From the NCBI RefSeq assembly GCF_018327685.1, contig NZ_BNEL01000001.1, forward strand, positions 5,332,001-5,396,000: a stretch of DNA of 64,000 bases. The letters are read 5' to 3'. This document shows, in pieces, positions 1 through 10,473 of this stretch. Every line of letters starts with the position of its first letter. Within the stretch, counting starts at the first letter, position 1. Made by a program: the position numbers and the translations under genes. The stretch comes from Streptomyces sp. TS71-3. Lineage in GTDB: Bacteria; Actinomycetota; Actinomycetes; Streptomycetales; Streptomycetaceae. Under the pieces are notes generated by a model. That model worked only from the letters and a program-made list of their open reading frames with translations. It did not search any database and was not told the DNA's origin.

Positions 1-2
1 GG

Positions 3-251
3 GCCGAGGTCAAGAATCGACTCAAGCACTCCGGCGCCTCTCTCCACGAGGTCATCAAGCAGGGCCAGGAGAACGACGTCATCGGGAAGATGAAGGTCTC
101 CGCCCTCCTCGAGTCCCTGCCGGGCGTGGGCAAGGTCCGCGCCAAGCAGATCATGGAGCGGCTCGGGATCTCCGAGAGTCGTCGCGTGCGCGGTCTCGGC
201 TCGAACCAGATCGCATCACTGGAGCGGGAGTTCGGCGGCAACGCCGCCTGA
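3..251 (+). CDS. mihF: Integration host factor mIHF/sIHF, 5'-truncated by the window edge
   Basis: The C-terminal 82 residues are present, reading in frame from base 3 to the TGA at 249-251. The segment [20 protein letters not shown] matches the helix-two-turns-helix DNA-binding part of the actinobacterial integration host factor, a small nucleoid protein of about 105 residues unrelated to enterobacterial IHF. The order mihF-gmk-rpoZ is typical of Actinobacteria and supports the call. The start codon and N-terminus lie outside the window. Confidence 0.93.
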   Translation, partial: AEVKNRLKHSGASLHEVIKQGQENDVIGKMKVSALLESLPGVGKVRAKQIMERLGISESRRVRGLGSNQIASLEREFGGNAA

Positions 252-289
252 CGTCCCCGGCTCCGGGCGCGAAGCTGGATAATCGCTGC

Positions 290-883
290 ATGTCTGCAAC
301 ATCCCGGGGGACGACCCCCGTACCCCCGGACGCACGTCCGCGGCTGACCGTGCTCTCCGGCCCCTCGGGGGTCGGCAAGAGCACGGTCGTCGCGCATCTG
401 CGCAAGGAACACCCGCAGGTGTGGCTCTCCGTGTCCGCCACCACACGCAGGCCCCGCCCGGGCGAGCGGGACGGCGTCCAGTACCACTTCGTCAGCGACG
501 ACGAGTTCGACAAGCTGATCGCCAACGGCGAGCTCCTGGAGTGGGCCGAATTCGCCGGCAACCGCTACGGCACGCCGCGTGGCGAGGTGCTGCGCAGGCT
601 GGAGGCGGGCGAGCCCGTCCTCCTGGAGATCGATCTCCAGGGCGCCAGGCTCGTGCGCGAGTCCATGCCGGACGCCCGGCTGGTGTTCCTCGCCCCGCCG
701 TCCTGGGACGAGCTGGTGCGCAGGCTCACCGGCCGCGGCACCGAGTCGGCCGAGGTCATCGAGCGCCGGCTCCAGGCGGCCAAGGTCGAGCTCGCCGCCG
801 AGTCGGAGTTCGATACGACGCTGGTCAACACCTCCGTCGAGCACGTGGCCCGTGAGCTGCTAGTCTTGATAGACGTTGTGTGA
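290..883 (+). CDS. gmk: Guanylate kinase
   Basis: A 197-residue protein that phosphorylates GMP to GDP with ATP in purine nucleotide synthesis. A Walker A motif GPSGVGKST is at residues 24-32. The GMP-binding core follows ([18 protein letters not shown], then [16 protein letters not shown]), with the lid and C-terminal region ending [10 protein letters not shown]. Length is normal apart from a short N-terminal tail. The ATG at 290 has only a weak ribosome binding site. A GATAAT hexamer at 278-283 sits seven bases before it, so a leaderless transcript is possible. The gene lies between mihF and rpoZ. Confidence 0.96.
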   Translation: MSATSRGTTPVPPDARPRLTVLSGPSGVGKSTVVAHLRKEHPQVWLSVSATTRRPRPGERDGVQYHFVSDDEFDKLIANGELLEWAEFAGNRYGTPRGEVLRRLEAGEPVLLEIDLQGARLVRESMPDARLVFLAPPSWDELVRRLTGRGTESAEVIERRLQAAKVELAAESEFDTTLVNTSVEHVARELLVLIDVV

Positions 884-943
884 CCGATGTCCGTTCTCCG
901 GCGCCTCACACTGATCATGTTCCCATCTTCCGGAAGGTAGCGC

Positions 944-1216
944 GTGTCCTCCTCCACCAACGCGCCCGAGGGCATCATCAACCCCCCGATCGACGAGCTC
1001 CTCGAGGCCACCGACTCGAAGTACAGCCTCGTGATCTACGCGGCCAAGCGTGCCCGCCAGATCAACGCGTACTACTCGCAGCTCGGCGAGGGCCTCCTCG
1101 AGTACGTCGGCCCGCTCGTGGACACCCACGTCCACGAGAAGCCGCTCTCGATCGCCCTGCGCGAGATCAACGCCGGTCTGCTGACCTCCGAGGCCATCGA
1201 GGGCCCGGCCCAGTAA
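944..1216 (+). CDS. rpoZ: DNA-directed RNA polymerase omega subunit
   Basis: A 90-residue protein starting at GTG 944 after the ribosome binding site GGAAGG (932-937). The conserved helices of omega are visible: [25 protein letters not shown], and the C-terminal [16 protein letters not shown]. Omega wraps the beta' C-terminus and helps RNA polymerase assembly. Sixty bases separate it from gmk. A perfect hairpin at 1287-1315 follows, which probably ends or attenuates the mihF-gmk-rpoZ transcript before coaBC. Confidence 0.97.
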   Translation: MSSSTNAPEGIINPPIDELLEATDSKYSLVIYAAKRARQINAYYSQLGEGLLEYVGPLVDTHVHEKPLSIALREINAGLLTSEAIEGPAQ

Positions 1217-1286
1217 GGCCCGCCCCGCGGGCCCGCCGGCCATCAGACCCGGCGCCGGCCCTCAGCGGGCGCACCGTGACGAAGTA

Positions 1287-1315
1287 CGGGCCCGGCAGCG
1301 CGACTGCCGGGCCCG
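1287..1315 (+). terminator. Perfect 12-bp hairpin between rpoZ and coaBC
   Basis: The arm at 1287-1298 (CGGGCCCGGCAG) is exactly complementary to 1304-1315, with a 5-base loop. No clear T-run follows, as is common in Streptomyces. It is likely a terminator or attenuator after rpoZ. Two 18-base near-identical direct repeats at 1312-1329 and 1346-1363 overlap its right arm and continue towards coaBC. Confidence 0.65.
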
Positions 1316-1487
1316 AGGTGTGTCACGGGGAACCCCGGCGCGGATCCCGAGGCGTGTCACGGGAAGCGGGACGGCCTCCGCGGGGTTCGGAAGGGAGAAT
1401 CGAGCGGATGCCCGGACGGGGATCCGGGCGAACGCTTCAGGTGTGACGGTTCCGGACGAAGGCTCCGGACGACGGCGGGGAGGCGCG

Positions 1488-2690
1488 GTGGACAGGCCGA
1501 AGGTGGTTCTGGGGGTCAGCGGCGGTGTCGCCGCCTACAAGGCGTGCGAGCTGCTGCGCCGGCTCACCGAGTCGGGGCACGAGGTGAGGGTGGTGCCGAC
1601 GGCATCGGCGCTGCACTTCGTGGGCGCCGCGACCTGGTCCGCACTCTCGGCAAACCCCGTCGCCACCGAGGTCTGGTCCGACGTGCACGAGGTCCCGCAC
1701 GTCCGCATCGGCCAGTCCGCGGACCTGGTGGTGGTCGCCCCCGCCACCGCGGACCTGCTCGCCAAGGCCGCCCACGGCATCGCCGACGACCTCCTGACGA
1801 ACACGCTGCTGACCGCCCGCTGCCCGGTCGTCTTCGCACCGGCCATGCACACCGAGATGTGGGAGCACGCGGCCACCCAGGAGAACGTCGCCACGCTGCG
1901 CCGCCGCGGGGCCGTCGTCATCGAGCCGGCCGTCGGCCGCCTCACCGGCGTGGACACCGGCAAGGGTCGCTTCCCCGACCCCGCGGAGATCTTCGAGCTG
2001 TGCCGCCGGGTGCTCGCCCGGGGCCTCGGACCCGCGGACCTCGCGGGACGGCACGTCGTGGTCAGCGCGGGCGGTACCCGCGAGCCGCTGGACCCGGTGC
2101 GCTTCCTCGGCAACCGCTCCTCCGGCAAGCAGGGCTACGCCCTCGCCCGGGCCGCGGCGGCGCGCGGTGCGAGCGTCACCCTGGTCGCCGCGAACACGGC
2201 GCTGCCCGAGCCGGCCGGTGTCGAGATCGTGCAGGTCGGCACCGCCATGCAGATGCGCGAGGCGGTCATGAAGGCCGCCGCCCAGGCCGACGCCGTGGTG
2301 ATGGCCGCCGCCGTGGCCGACTTCCGCCCCTCCGCGTACGCCACCGGGAAGATCAAGAAGGAGGAGGGCAGGGAGCCGGAGCCCATCGCGCTGGTCCGCA
2401 ACCCTGACATCCTCGCCGAGCTCTCCGCCGACCGCCCGCGGCCCGGCCAGATCGTCGTCGGCTTCGCCGCGGAGACGGACGACGTCCTGGAGAACGGCCG
2501 CGCCAAGCTCCGCCGCAAGGGCTGCGACCTGCTCGTCGTCAACGAGGTCGGCGAGCGCAGGACCTTCGGTTCCGAGGAGAACGAGGCCGTGGTGCTCGGC
2601 GCCGACGGCAGCGAGACCCTCGTCCCGCAGGGGCCCAAGGACGCCCTGGCCGAAGTGGTGTGGGATCTGGTGGCCGGCCGGCTGCGCTGA
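1488..2690 (+). CDS. coaBC: Bifunctional phosphopantothenoylcysteine decarboxylase / phosphopantothenate-cysteine ligase
   Basis: A 400-residue two-domain enzyme for two consecutive steps of coenzyme A synthesis. The N-terminal CoaC flavoprotein domain (about 1-180) begins DRPKVVLGVSGGVAAYKACE. It shows the VPHVRIGQSADL segment with the catalytic His, and PAMHTEMW at the PAMNxxMW position. The CoaB ligase domain follows (GRHVVVSAGGTREPLDPVRF, VADFRP, and the lysine-rich KIKKEEG). GTG 1488 is chosen because the strong site GGGGAGG (1477-1483) precedes it and the homology begins there. The open frame extends upstream to 1320 without homology. Confidence 0.95.
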   Translation: MDRPKVVLGVSGGVAAYKACELLRRLTESGHEVRVVPTASALHFVGAATWSALSANPVATEVWSDVHEVPHVRIGQSADLVVVAPATADLLAKAAHGIADDLLTNTLLTARCPVVFAPAMHTEMWEHAATQENVATLRRRGAVVIEPAVGRLTGVDTGKGRFPDPAEIFELCRRVLARGLGPADLAGRHVVVSAGGTREPLDPVRFLGNRSSGKQGYALARAAAARGASVTLVAANTALPEPAGVEIVQVGTAMQMREAVMKAAAQADAVVMAAAVADFRPSAYATGKIKKEEGREPEPIALVRNPDILAELSADRPRPGQIVVGFAAETDDVLENGRAKLRRKGCDLLVVNEVGERRTFGSEENEAVVLGADGSETLVPQGPKDALAEVVWDLVAGRLR

Positions 2691-2702
2691 GCGTGCTCAG
2701 GA

Positions 2703-2729
2703 GGGGCCGGGAACGCGCTCCCCGGCCCC
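2703..2729 (+). terminator. Hairpin downstream of coaBC
   Basis: GGGGCCGGG (2703-2711) pairs exactly with CCCGGCCCC (2721-2729) around a 9-base loop. It starts 12 bases after the coaBC stop, so it is probably the coaBC terminator. Confidence 0.7.
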
Positions 2730-3217
2730 TTCGGCGTACGGGTGGGGAAAGTAGGAGCCGCAAAGCGTGGCAGGCGCGCAGGCGCGCTCATATGCGCGAG
2801 GAGCCGCATGTGCACGCCTCGGGCTCCGGTGGGCGGGCACGGGACCGCGAGGGGTACCCCGCGCGAGCGACCCGGCCGGCCGCCGTCGCGGGCGCGTCGC
2901 GGTCGCTCGCGCGGAGCAGGGGCGCACGCGAGCCCGCCCGGGTGTACGGCACCACAACCACAGCGGTGACCTGCTTGAACACGAGGAGAACACGCCGTGC
3001 AGAACTCATGCACTCGCCGTCTCCCCCGGGGTAGCGTGTCTCCGCCCTGTCCGGGCCGTCGTATCGTGGTTCGATCGTTCGGCGCCCCGCTCAAGTTGCG
3101 AGACGCTCGGACCCCGGGCGATTTTGCCCGATAAGATGTTCACGGACGGCGCCAGGCGCAGCCCTGTGCCCGTCCATAAAAGATCAGCCAGCAGCCGCTG
3201 CAACCCCAGGGAGCGAT
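2730..3217 (+). other. Long structured gap upstream of metK
   Basis: About 490 bases with no convincing gene. It contains a 13-bp inverted repeat (arms 2860-2872 and 2901-2913, 28-base loop). It also contains a possible 45-codon reading frame from GTG 2997 to TAA 3134 with a good ribosome binding site (GAGGAG about 2983-2988) but mixed third-base composition. Closer to metK the sequence is less GC-rich. I could not match it to a SAM-I, SAM-IV or SAH riboswitch by eye. A long leader controlling metK is possible. Confidence 0.4.
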
Positions 3218-4441
3218 GTGTCCCGCCGTCTCTTCACCTCGGAGTCCGTGACCGAAGGTCACCCCGACAAGATCGCTGACCAGATCAGCGACACCATCCT
3301 CGACGCACTCCTGCGGGAGGACCCGACCTCTCGCGTCGCCGTCGAGACCCTGATCACCACCGGTCAGGTCCATGTGGCCGGAGAGGTCACCACCCAGGCC
3401 TACGCGCCCATCGCCCAGCTGGTGCGCGACAAGATCCTGGAGATCGGTTACGACTCGTCGAAGAAGGGCTTCGACGGCGCCTCATGCGGCGTCTCGGTGT
3501 CCATCGGCTCCCAGTCCCCGGACATCGCCCAGGGCGTCGACACGGCCTACGAGACGCGCGTCGACGGCGCCGTCGAGGCCGAGCTGGACGAGCTGGACCG
3601 GCAGGGCGCCGGTGACCAGGGCCTGATGTTCGGGTACGCCTGCGACGAGACCCCCGAGCTGATGCCGCTGCCGATCCGCCTGGCGCACCGCCTCTCCGAG
3701 CGCCTGTCCGAGGTCCGCAAGAACGGCACCATCCCCTACCTGCGCCCGGACGGAAAGACGCAGGTCACCATCGAGTACGACGGCGACAAGGCCGCCCGTC
3801 TCGACACCGTCGTGGTCTCCTCGCAGCACGCCAGCGACATCGACCTGGAGTCGCTGCTCGCGCCCGACATCCGCGAGTTCGTCGTGGAGCCCGAGCTGAA
3901 GGCCCTCGTCGACGACGGCATCAAGCTGGACACCGACGGCTACCGCCTGCTGGTCAACCCCACCGGGCGCTTCGAGATCGGCGGCCCGATGGGCGACGCC
4001 GGCCTCACCGGCCGCAAGATCATCATCGACACCTACGGCGGCATGGCCCGCCACGGCGGTGGCGCGTTCTCCGGCAAGGACCCGTCCAAGGTCGACCGCT
4101 CCGCCGCGTACGCCATGCGGTGGGTCGCGAAGAACGTCGTCGCCGCGGGCCTCGCCACCCGCTGCGAGGTCCAGGTCGCCTACGCCATCGGCAAGGCCGA
4201 GCCGGTCGGCCTCTTCGTCGAGACCTTCGGGACGAACGCCGTGGACAACGAGAAGATCGAGGCCGCGATCAGCCAGGTCTTCGACCTCCGCCCCGCCGCG
4301 ATCATCCGGGACCTGGACCTGCTCCGCCCGATCTACTCCCAGACCGCCAGGTACGGCCACTTCGGCCGTGAGCTGCCCGACTTCACGTGGGAGCGCACGG
4401 ACCGCGTGGACGCGCTGCGCGCGGCGGCGGGCCTTCTCTAG
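3218..4441 (+). CDS. metK: S-adenosylmethionine synthetase
   Basis: A 407-residue enzyme that makes S-adenosylmethionine from methionine and ATP in the cytosol. It starts [21 protein letters not shown] and shows the hallmark [12 protein letters not shown] hexapeptide region and the glycine-rich loop GGGAFSGKD. It ends [12 protein letters not shown] followed by a short tail. Length is normal for the family. GTG 3218 follows AGGGAG (3208-3213). A very strong terminator at 4480-4514 isolates it from priA. Confidence 0.97.
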   Translation: MSRRLFTSESVTEGHPDKIADQISDTILDALLREDPTSRVAVETLITTGQVHVAGEVTTQAYAPIAQLVRDKILEIGYDSSKKGFDGASCGVSVSIGSQSPDIAQGVDTAYETRVDGAVEAELDELDRQGAGDQGLMFGYACDETPELMPLPIRLAHRLSERLSEVRKNGTIPYLRPDGKTQVTIEYDGDKAARLDTVVVSSQHASDIDLESLLAPDIREFVVEPELKALVDDGIKLDTDGYRLLVNPTGRFEIGGPMGDAGLTGRKIIIDTYGGMARHGGGAFSGKDPSKVDRSAAYAMRWVAKNVVAAGLATRCEVQVAYAIGKAEPVGLFVETFGTNAVDNEKIEAAISQVFDLRPAAIIRDLDLLRPIYSQTARYGHFGRELPDFTWERTDRVDALRAAAGLL

Positions 4442-4479
4442 CCCGACCCCGGGGCGCCTGAGCTCGGTGCACCGACCTC

Positions 4480-4514
4480 GACCGACCCGGCACCCTCGGG
4501 GTGCCGGGTCGGTC
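4480..4514 (+). terminator. Strong intrinsic terminator after metK
   Basis: A perfect 16-bp stem (4480-4495 with 4499-4514) has a 3-base loop and is followed directly by TCTTTTG. It is one of the two best terminators in the window by stem length, and it has a T-run. Confidence 0.92.
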
Positions 4515-4653
4515 TCTTTTGCCACCGGGCCGGTCTCGTTGTCCGGGCCGCTGTCCGGCCCGATGACGTCCCGCCACACGACCGGACCCTCCGCTTCCCC
4601 GAAGGGTTCGCGGAGGCCGGGGAGTGTCGGTGGTCTCTGGTAGGAATGCAGGT

Positions 4654-6810
4654 GTGAGCAGCGAGGACGGCCGGGGCGACGGTGCGGCGGGAGGTGTTCC
4701 GCCGGAGCAGCTCGCCCTGATCCGGGAGAGCGTGCGCAAGGGCGGCGCTCCCCGGGCCAAGCCGCGTACCTGGCGGGGGGCCGAGCTGGCGGAGCGGCTG
4801 CCGGTGGCGCGGGTCGTGGTCGACAAGGGCGTGCTCCACCTGGACCGCTACTTCGATTACGCGGTGCCCAAGGAGCTGGACGAGCAGGCGCAGCCGGGGG
4901 TGCGGGTGCGGGTGCGGTTCGGCGCCGGGGGGCGCCGGGTGCGCGGCGGCCGCCGCGAGGGCGGCGGGCTCGTCGACGGGTTCCTGGTGGAGCGCGTCGC
5001 CGAGACCGACTACTCGGGGCCGCTGGCGGCGCTCGCCCAGGTCGTCTCGCCGGAGCGGATCCTCGACGAGGAGCTGCTGGGCCTCGCCCGCGCCGTCGCG
5101 GACCGCTACGCCGGCAGTCTCGCCGACATCCTCCAGCTCGCCGTCCCGCCGCGCAGCGCCCGCGCGGAGTCCCGCCCGTCACCCGACCCCGCCCCGGCCC
5201 CCCCGGCGCCCGACCCGGGCCCGTGGGAGCGCTATCCGCGGGGGCCGGCCTTCCTGGAGGCGCTCGCCGGCGGCGGCGCTCCGCGGGCCGTGTGGAACGC
5301 CCTGCCAGGCCCGCAGTGGGCCGCGGCGCTGGCCCATGCCGTGGCGGCCACGCTGGCCTCGGGCCGCGGCGCTCTGGTGGTGCTGCCCGACGGGCGCACC
5401 GCGGCCCGGGTGGACGCCGCCCTCACTGCCCTGCTCGGCGAGGGCCGGCACGCGGTGCTGACCGCGGAGGCGGGCCCGGAGAAGCGGTACGCACAGTGGC
5501 TCGCCGTGCGCCGCGGCTCGGTCCGCGCGGTGGTGGGCACCCGCGCGGCGATGTTCGCGCCCGTGCGGGATCTCGGCCTGGTCGCGATCTGGGACGACGG
5601 CGACGACAGCCACAGCGAGCTGCACGCCCCGCAGCCGCACGCCCGCGAGGTGCTGCTGCTGCGCGCCGCGCACTCCGGCTGCGGGTTCCTGCTGGGTGCC
5701 TGGGGGTGCACGGTGGAGGCGGCGCAGCTCGTCGAGAACGGCTGGGCGCTGCCCCTGGTCGCCGACCGGGAGGAGGCGCGCCGCTCGGCTCCACTGGTGC
5801 GCACGGTGCAGGACACCGACCTCGCCCGGGACGAGGCGGCCCGCGCGGCCCGGCTGCCCAGTCTCGCCTGGCAGGTCGCGCGCGAGGGGCTGGAGCGCGG
5901 CCCGGTGCTGGTGCAGGTGCCCCGGCGCGGCTACGTGCCGCGGCTGGCCTGCGAGCGCTGCCGTACGCCCGCCCGCTGCGGGCAGTGCGCCGGCCCCCTC
6001 CAGGCGGCGCCTGACGGGGCACTGCGGTGCGGCTGGTGCGGCCGGGGCGAGCCCGCGTGGCACTGCCAGGAGTGCGGTGCCACCCGGTTGCGCGCCCAGG
6101 TGGTCGGGGCGCGGCGGACGGCTGAGGAACTGGGGCGGGCCTTCCCGTCGGTGCCGGTGCGCACGTCCGGGCGCGAGCAGGTGCTGGACACGGTGCCTCA
6201 GACCCCCGCGCTGGTGGTGAGCACGCCCGGCGCCGAGCCGGTCGCAGACGGCGGCTATGCGGCCGCGCTGCTGCTGGACGGCTGGACGATGCTCGGCCGC
6301 CCGGACCTGCGGGCGGGTGAGGACGCGCTCCGCCGCTGGATCGCGGCGGCGGCGCTGGTGCGCGGCGGCGAGGCGGGCGGCACGGTCGCGGTCGTGGCCG
6401 AGGCCACTCTGCAGCCGGTGCAGGCTCTGGTGCGCTGGGACCCGGTGGGGTTCGCGGTCCGGGAGCGCGCGGAGCGGGAGGAGCTGGGCTTTCCGCCGGT
6501 GTCGCGGATGGCGTCGGTGACGGGGCCGCCTGAGGCGGTGGCCGACTTTCTCCGCGCGGTCGAGCTGCCGGGGGGAGCGCAGGTGATGGGGCCGGTGCTG
6601 CTGCCGGTGAGCCCTCCGGGCAGCCCTCGGCGCCCGGGGTCGCCGCCGCCGGGGGAGCAGTGGGAGCGCGCCCTGATCAGGGTCCCGCAGGGCGGTGGCG
6701 CGGCCCTGGCCGCGGCGCTGAAGGCGGCTCAGGTGGCGAGGGTGGCGAAGGCGTCGCGCGCGGGTGCTGACGCGGTGTGGGTCCGTATCGACCCGCCGGA
6801 CATCGGCTGA
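4654..6810 (+). CDS. priA: Primosomal protein PriA, actinobacterial helicase-degenerate type
   Basis: About 718 residues. The N-terminal 3'-DNA-binding domain is recognisable (VARVVVDKGVLHLDRYFDYAVP). A cysteine cluster in the middle (CERCRTPARCGQCAG ... CGWCGRGEPAWHCQECG) matches the paired zinc sites of PriA. The helicase motifs are degenerate: no GxGKT Walker A is visible, and IWDDGDDSHSE stands where DEEH would be. This is known for actinobacterial PriA ('probable replication protein N'). GTG 4654 fits homologues; GTG 4624 is an in-frame alternative. The stop codon is included in a tandem duplication. Confidence 0.9.
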   Translation: MSSEDGRGDGAAGGVPPEQLALIRESVRKGGAPRAKPRTWRGAELAERLPVARVVVDKGVLHLDRYFDYAVPKELDEQAQPGVRVRVRFGAGGRRVRGGRREGGGLVDGFLVERVAETDYSGPLAALAQVVSPERILDEELLGLARAVADRYAGSLADILQLAVPPRSARAESRPSPDPAPAPPAPDPGPWERYPRGPAFLEALAGGGAPRAVWNALPGPQWAAALAHAVAATLASGRGALVVLPDGRTAARVDAALTALLGEGRHAVLTAEAGPEKRYAQWLAVRRGSVRAVVGTRAAMFAPVRDLGLVAIWDDGDDSHSELHAPQPHAREVLLLRAAHSGCGFLLGAWGCTVEAAQLVENGWALPLVADREEARRSAPLVRTVQDTDLARDEAARAARLPSLAWQVAREGLERGPVLVQVPRRGYVPRLACERCRTPARCGQCAGPLQAAPDGALRCGWCGRGEPAWHCQECGATRLRAQVVGARRTAEELGRAFPSVPVRTSGREQVLDTVPQTPALVVSTPGAEPVADGGYAAALLLDGWTMLGRPDLRAGEDALRRWIAAAALVRGGEAGGTVAVVAEATLQPVQALVRWDPVGFAVRERAEREELGFPPVSRMASVTGPPEAVADFLRAVELPGGAQVMGPVLLPVSPPGSPRRPGSPPPGEQWERALIRVPQGGGAALAAALKAAQVARVAKASRAGADAVWVRIDPPDIG

Positions 6811-6841
6811 GGGGGCGCGGGACATCGGCTGAGGGGGCGCG
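6798..6841 (+). repeat. 22-bp tandem duplication spanning the priA stop codon
   Basis: Bases 6798-6819 and 6820-6841 are identical, each containing GACATCGGCTGA. The last codons of priA (Asp-Ile-Gly-stop, TGA at 6808-6810) are therefore copied immediately downstream. Confidence 0.9.
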
Positions 6842-6844
6842 CTC

Positions 6845-7038
6845 CAGGACCTCGCGGTGAACTCCGGCCGCGCCGCGGGACCTCAAGGCGAAAGTCCTCG
6901 CTGCGGAACCTCGAGGCGAAAGTCCGCGCCGCGGGACCCCAGGGCGAAAGTCCGTCCTGCGGGACCTCAATGCGAGCGTCCGTGCTGCCGAACCTCAGGG
7001 TGAATGTCCGCTGCGGAATCCCGAGCGAACTCCGGCTG
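6845..7038 (+). repeat. Degenerate ~28-bp tandem repeat array downstream of priA
   Basis: About seven units: 6845-6875, 6876-6903, 6904-6931, 6932-6959, 6960-6987, 6988-7013 and 7014-7038. The four central units are exactly 28 bp. The shared core is GGACCTCAAGGCGAAAGTCC-like, and GGAC and GTCC could pair within each unit. The array fills most of the 305-base gap between priA and the leftward HTH gene. No gene is seen in it. Confidence 0.85.
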
Positions 7039-7115
7039 CCCCGGGGTATCCAAGGACCGCGCTCGCCCTCGGATTCCCGGTCGGATTGCCGGTCCTGGCC
7101 GCGAGGCCCGCCGCC

Positions 7116-8020
<905 letters not shown>

Positions 8021-8965
8021 ATGAAGCTCGTCTTCGCAGGCACCCCCGAGGTCGCCGTTCCCGCCCTGGACGCCCTGATCGCCTCCGAACGGCACGAGGT
8101 GGCCGCCGTGGTCACCCGCCCCGACGCGCCCGCGGGCCGCGGGCGGAGGCTGATCGCGTCCCCCGTGGCGGAGCGCGCGGAGGAGGCGGGGATCGAGGCG
8201 CTGAAGCCCGCGAAGCCGCGCGACGAGGCGTTCCTCGCCCGGCTGCGGGAGATCGCGCCGGACTGCTGCCCCGTGGTGGCCTACGGAGCGCTGCTGCCCC
8301 GCGTCGCGCTGGACGTGCCGGCGAACGGCTGGGTCAACCTGCACTTCTCGCTGCTGCCCGCCTGGCGCGGTGCCGCGCCCGTCCAGCACGCGATCATGGC
8401 CGGCGACGAGATCACCGGAGCCTCCACCTTCCAGATCGAGGAGGGCCTGGACTCGGGGCCGGTGTACGGCACGATCACCGAGGCGGTGCGGTCCACCGAC
8501 ACCAGCGGCGACCTGCTCACCCGGCTGGCACTGGCGGGCGCGGGGCTGCTCGTGGCCACGATGGACGGCATCGAGGACGGCACCCTGAAGGCCGTGCCCC
8601 AGCCCGCCGAGGGCATCACCGTCGCGCCCAAGGTGGCGGTCGACGACGCCCGGATCGACTGGAACACCCCGGCGCTGCGCGTCGACCGCGTGGTGCGCGG
8701 TTGCAGCCCCGCGCCCGGCGCGTGGACCGTCTTCCGCGGCGAGCGGCTGAAGTTGGTGCAGGTCGCCCCCGTGCAGGAGCACACCGGCCTCGCCCCCGGA
8801 GAGCTGGCACCGGGCAAGAAGCAGGTCCTCGTGGGCACCGGCTCGCACGCCGTGGAACTGCTCTGGGTGCAGGCGCAGGGCAAGAAGCCGATGCGCGGCG
8901 CCGACTGGGCCCGCGGAGCGCGCATCGCCCCGGGGGAGCGCCTGGGCGCCGGCGACGTAGGCTGA
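8021..8965 (+). CDS. fmt: Methionyl-tRNA formyltransferase
   Basis: A 314-residue enzyme that formylates initiator Met-tRNA from 10-formyltetrahydrofolate. It begins [20 protein letters not shown]. It carries the formyltransferase signature around [20 protein letters not shown], with the catalytic Asn-His pair and the later [21 protein letters not shown]. The C-terminal tRNA-binding domain ends near the stop. ATG 8021 fits family starts and follows a GAGAGG site. rsmB follows 47 bases later, the usual fmt-rsmB pair. Confidence 0.96.
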   Translation: MKLVFAGTPEVAVPALDALIASERHEVAAVVTRPDAPAGRGRRLIASPVAERAEEAGIEALKPAKPRDEAFLARLREIAPDCCPVVAYGALLPRVALDVPANGWVNLHFSLLPAWRGAAPVQHAIMAGDEITGASTFQIEEGLDSGPVYGTITEAVRSTDTSGDLLTRLALAGAGLLVATMDGIEDGTLKAVPQPAEGITVAPKVAVDDARIDWNTPALRVDRVVRGCSPAPGAWTVFRGERLKLVQVAPVQEHTGLAPGELAPGKKQVLVGTGSHAVELLWVQAQGKKPMRGADWARGARIAPGERLGAGDVG

Positions 8966-9012
8966 GGGGGGACGGGCAGCCTGCCCGGCTCAGGAACAGC
9001 AGCGGAGCACCT

Positions 9013-10473
9013 TTGACCAGCCAGCACGAGCCGTCCGCCCGGCGCCGGGCACCGGCCGCCGCACGGACGGGCAAGCAGCACAAGCCGTACCGGCGTCCGA
9101 AGAAGGACCCTGTCCGGATCCTCGCGTTCGAGGCGCTGCGTGCGGTCGACGAGCGGGACGCGTACGCCAACCTCGTCCTGCCCCCGCTGCTGCGCAGGGC
9201 CCGCGAGAAGGGCGAGCTGGACGGCCGGGACGCGGCCCTCGCGACCGAGTTGGTCTACGGCACGCTGCGCCGCCAGGGCACCTACGACGCCGTCATCGCG
9301 GAGTGCGTCGACCGCCCGCTGCGCGAGGTCGACCCGCCGGTCCTCGACGTGCTCAGCCTCGGTGCGCACCAGCTCCTCGGCACCCGGATCCCGACGCACG
9401 CCGCGGTGTCCGCGTCGGTGGAGCTGGCCCGGGTGGTGCTCGGCGACGGGCGTGCGAAGTTCGTCAACGCCGTGCTGCGCAAGATCGCGCAGGACGACCT
9501 GGACGGCTGGCTGGACCGGGTGGCACCACCGTACGAGGACGACCCCGAGGACCACCTCGCCGTGGTGCACGCGCACCCGCGCTGGATCGTCTCCGCGCTC
9601 TGGGACGCGCTGGGGGGCGATCGCGCCGGCATGGAGGAACTGCTCGCGGCCGACAACGAACGGCCCGAGGTGACCCTCGTCGCCCGCCCCGGCCGGGCCA
9701 CCGCCGACGAGCTGCTGGACTCGCTGGCCTCCGCGTCCGCACACCCGGGCCGCTGGTCGCCGTACGCGGTCCGGCTCACCGAGGGCGGCGAGCCCGGCGC
9801 GCTGGACGCCGTGCGGGAGGGCCGTGCCGGCGTCCAGGACGAGGGCAGCCAGCTCGTGGCCGCGGCCCTGGCGGCGGCCCCGCTCGACGGCCCCGACCGG
9901 CTCTGGCTGGACGGCTGCGCGGGTCCCGGCGGCAAGGCGGCGCTGCTGGGCGGACTCGCCGCAGGGCGCGGCGCGGCGCTCGTCGCCGCGGAGAAGCAGC
10001 CGCACCGCGCGGGCCTGGTGGCCAAGGCGCTCGCCGGCAACCCGGGCCCGTACCAGGTGATCACCGCGGACGGCACCCGCCCGCCGTGGCGGAGCGGCAG
10101 CTTCGACCGGGTCCTGGTGGACGTGCCCTGCACCGGCCTGGGCGCGCTGCGGCGCCGCCCGGAGGCCCGCTGGCGCCGCCGCCCCGACGACCTGGACGGC
10201 TTCGCACCCCTCCAGCGCGAGCTGCTGAAGTCGGCGCTCGTCGCGGCGCGCCCGGGAGGCGTGGTCGCCTACGCGACCTGCTCCCCGCACCTGGCCGAGA
10301 CGAGGGCCGTGGTCGACGACGTCCTCAAGCGGCACGGCGGCGCCCGGCTGATGGACGCGCGGCCGATGCTGCCCGGCGTGCCGTCCCTCGGCGAGGGCCC
10401 CGACATCCAGCTCTGGCCGCACCTGCACGGCACGGACGCGATGTACCTGGCCCTGCTGCGCAGGACGGACTGA
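9013..10473 (+). CDS. rsmB: 16S rRNA m5C967 methyltransferase RsmB (Fmu/Sun family)
   Basis: A 486-residue SAM-dependent RNA cytosine methyltransferase. The N-terminal NusB-like domain (DPVRILAFEALRAVDERDAYANLVL) precedes the catalytic domain with SAM motif DGCAGPGGKAA. The two cysteines of the family are in DVPCTGLGALRRRPE and YATCSPH. TTG 9013 is favoured because GGAG lies 6 bases upstream (9003-9006); upstream in-frame codons overlap fmt. Its TGA (10471-10473) begins a 16-bp tandem repeat. Confidence 0.94.
   Translation: MTSQHEPSARRRAPAAARTGKQHKPYRRPKKDPVRILAFEALRAVDERDAYANLVLPPLLRRAREKGELDGRDAALATELVYGTLRRQGTYDAVIAECVDRPLREVDPPVLDVLSLGAHQLLGTRIPTHAAVSASVELARVVLGDGRAKFVNAVLRKIAQDDLDGWLDRVAPPYEDDPEDHLAVVHAHPRWIVSALWDALGGDRAGMEELLAADNERPEVTLVARPGRATADELLDSLASASAHPGRWSPYAVRLTEGGEPGALDAVREGRAGVQDEGSQLVAAALAAAPLDGPDRLWLDGCAGPGGKAALLGGLAAGRGAALVAAEKQPHRAGLVAKALAGNPGPYQVITADGTRPPWRSGSFDRVLVDVPCTGLGALRRRPEARWRRRPDDLDGFAPLQRELLKSALVAARPGGVVAYATCSPHLAETRAVVDDVLKRHGGARLMDARPMLPGVPSLGEGPDIQLWPHLHGTDAMYLALLRRTD

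Noticed and set aside
2730..3217. SAM riboswitch upstream of metK
   Set aside because: I could not find the conserved core words of SAM-I, SAM-IV or SAH elements, so only a structured leader is reported.
6845..7038. CRISPR array
   Set aside because: The 28-bp units are directly adjacent with no unique spacers and are degenerate, and no cas genes are present.
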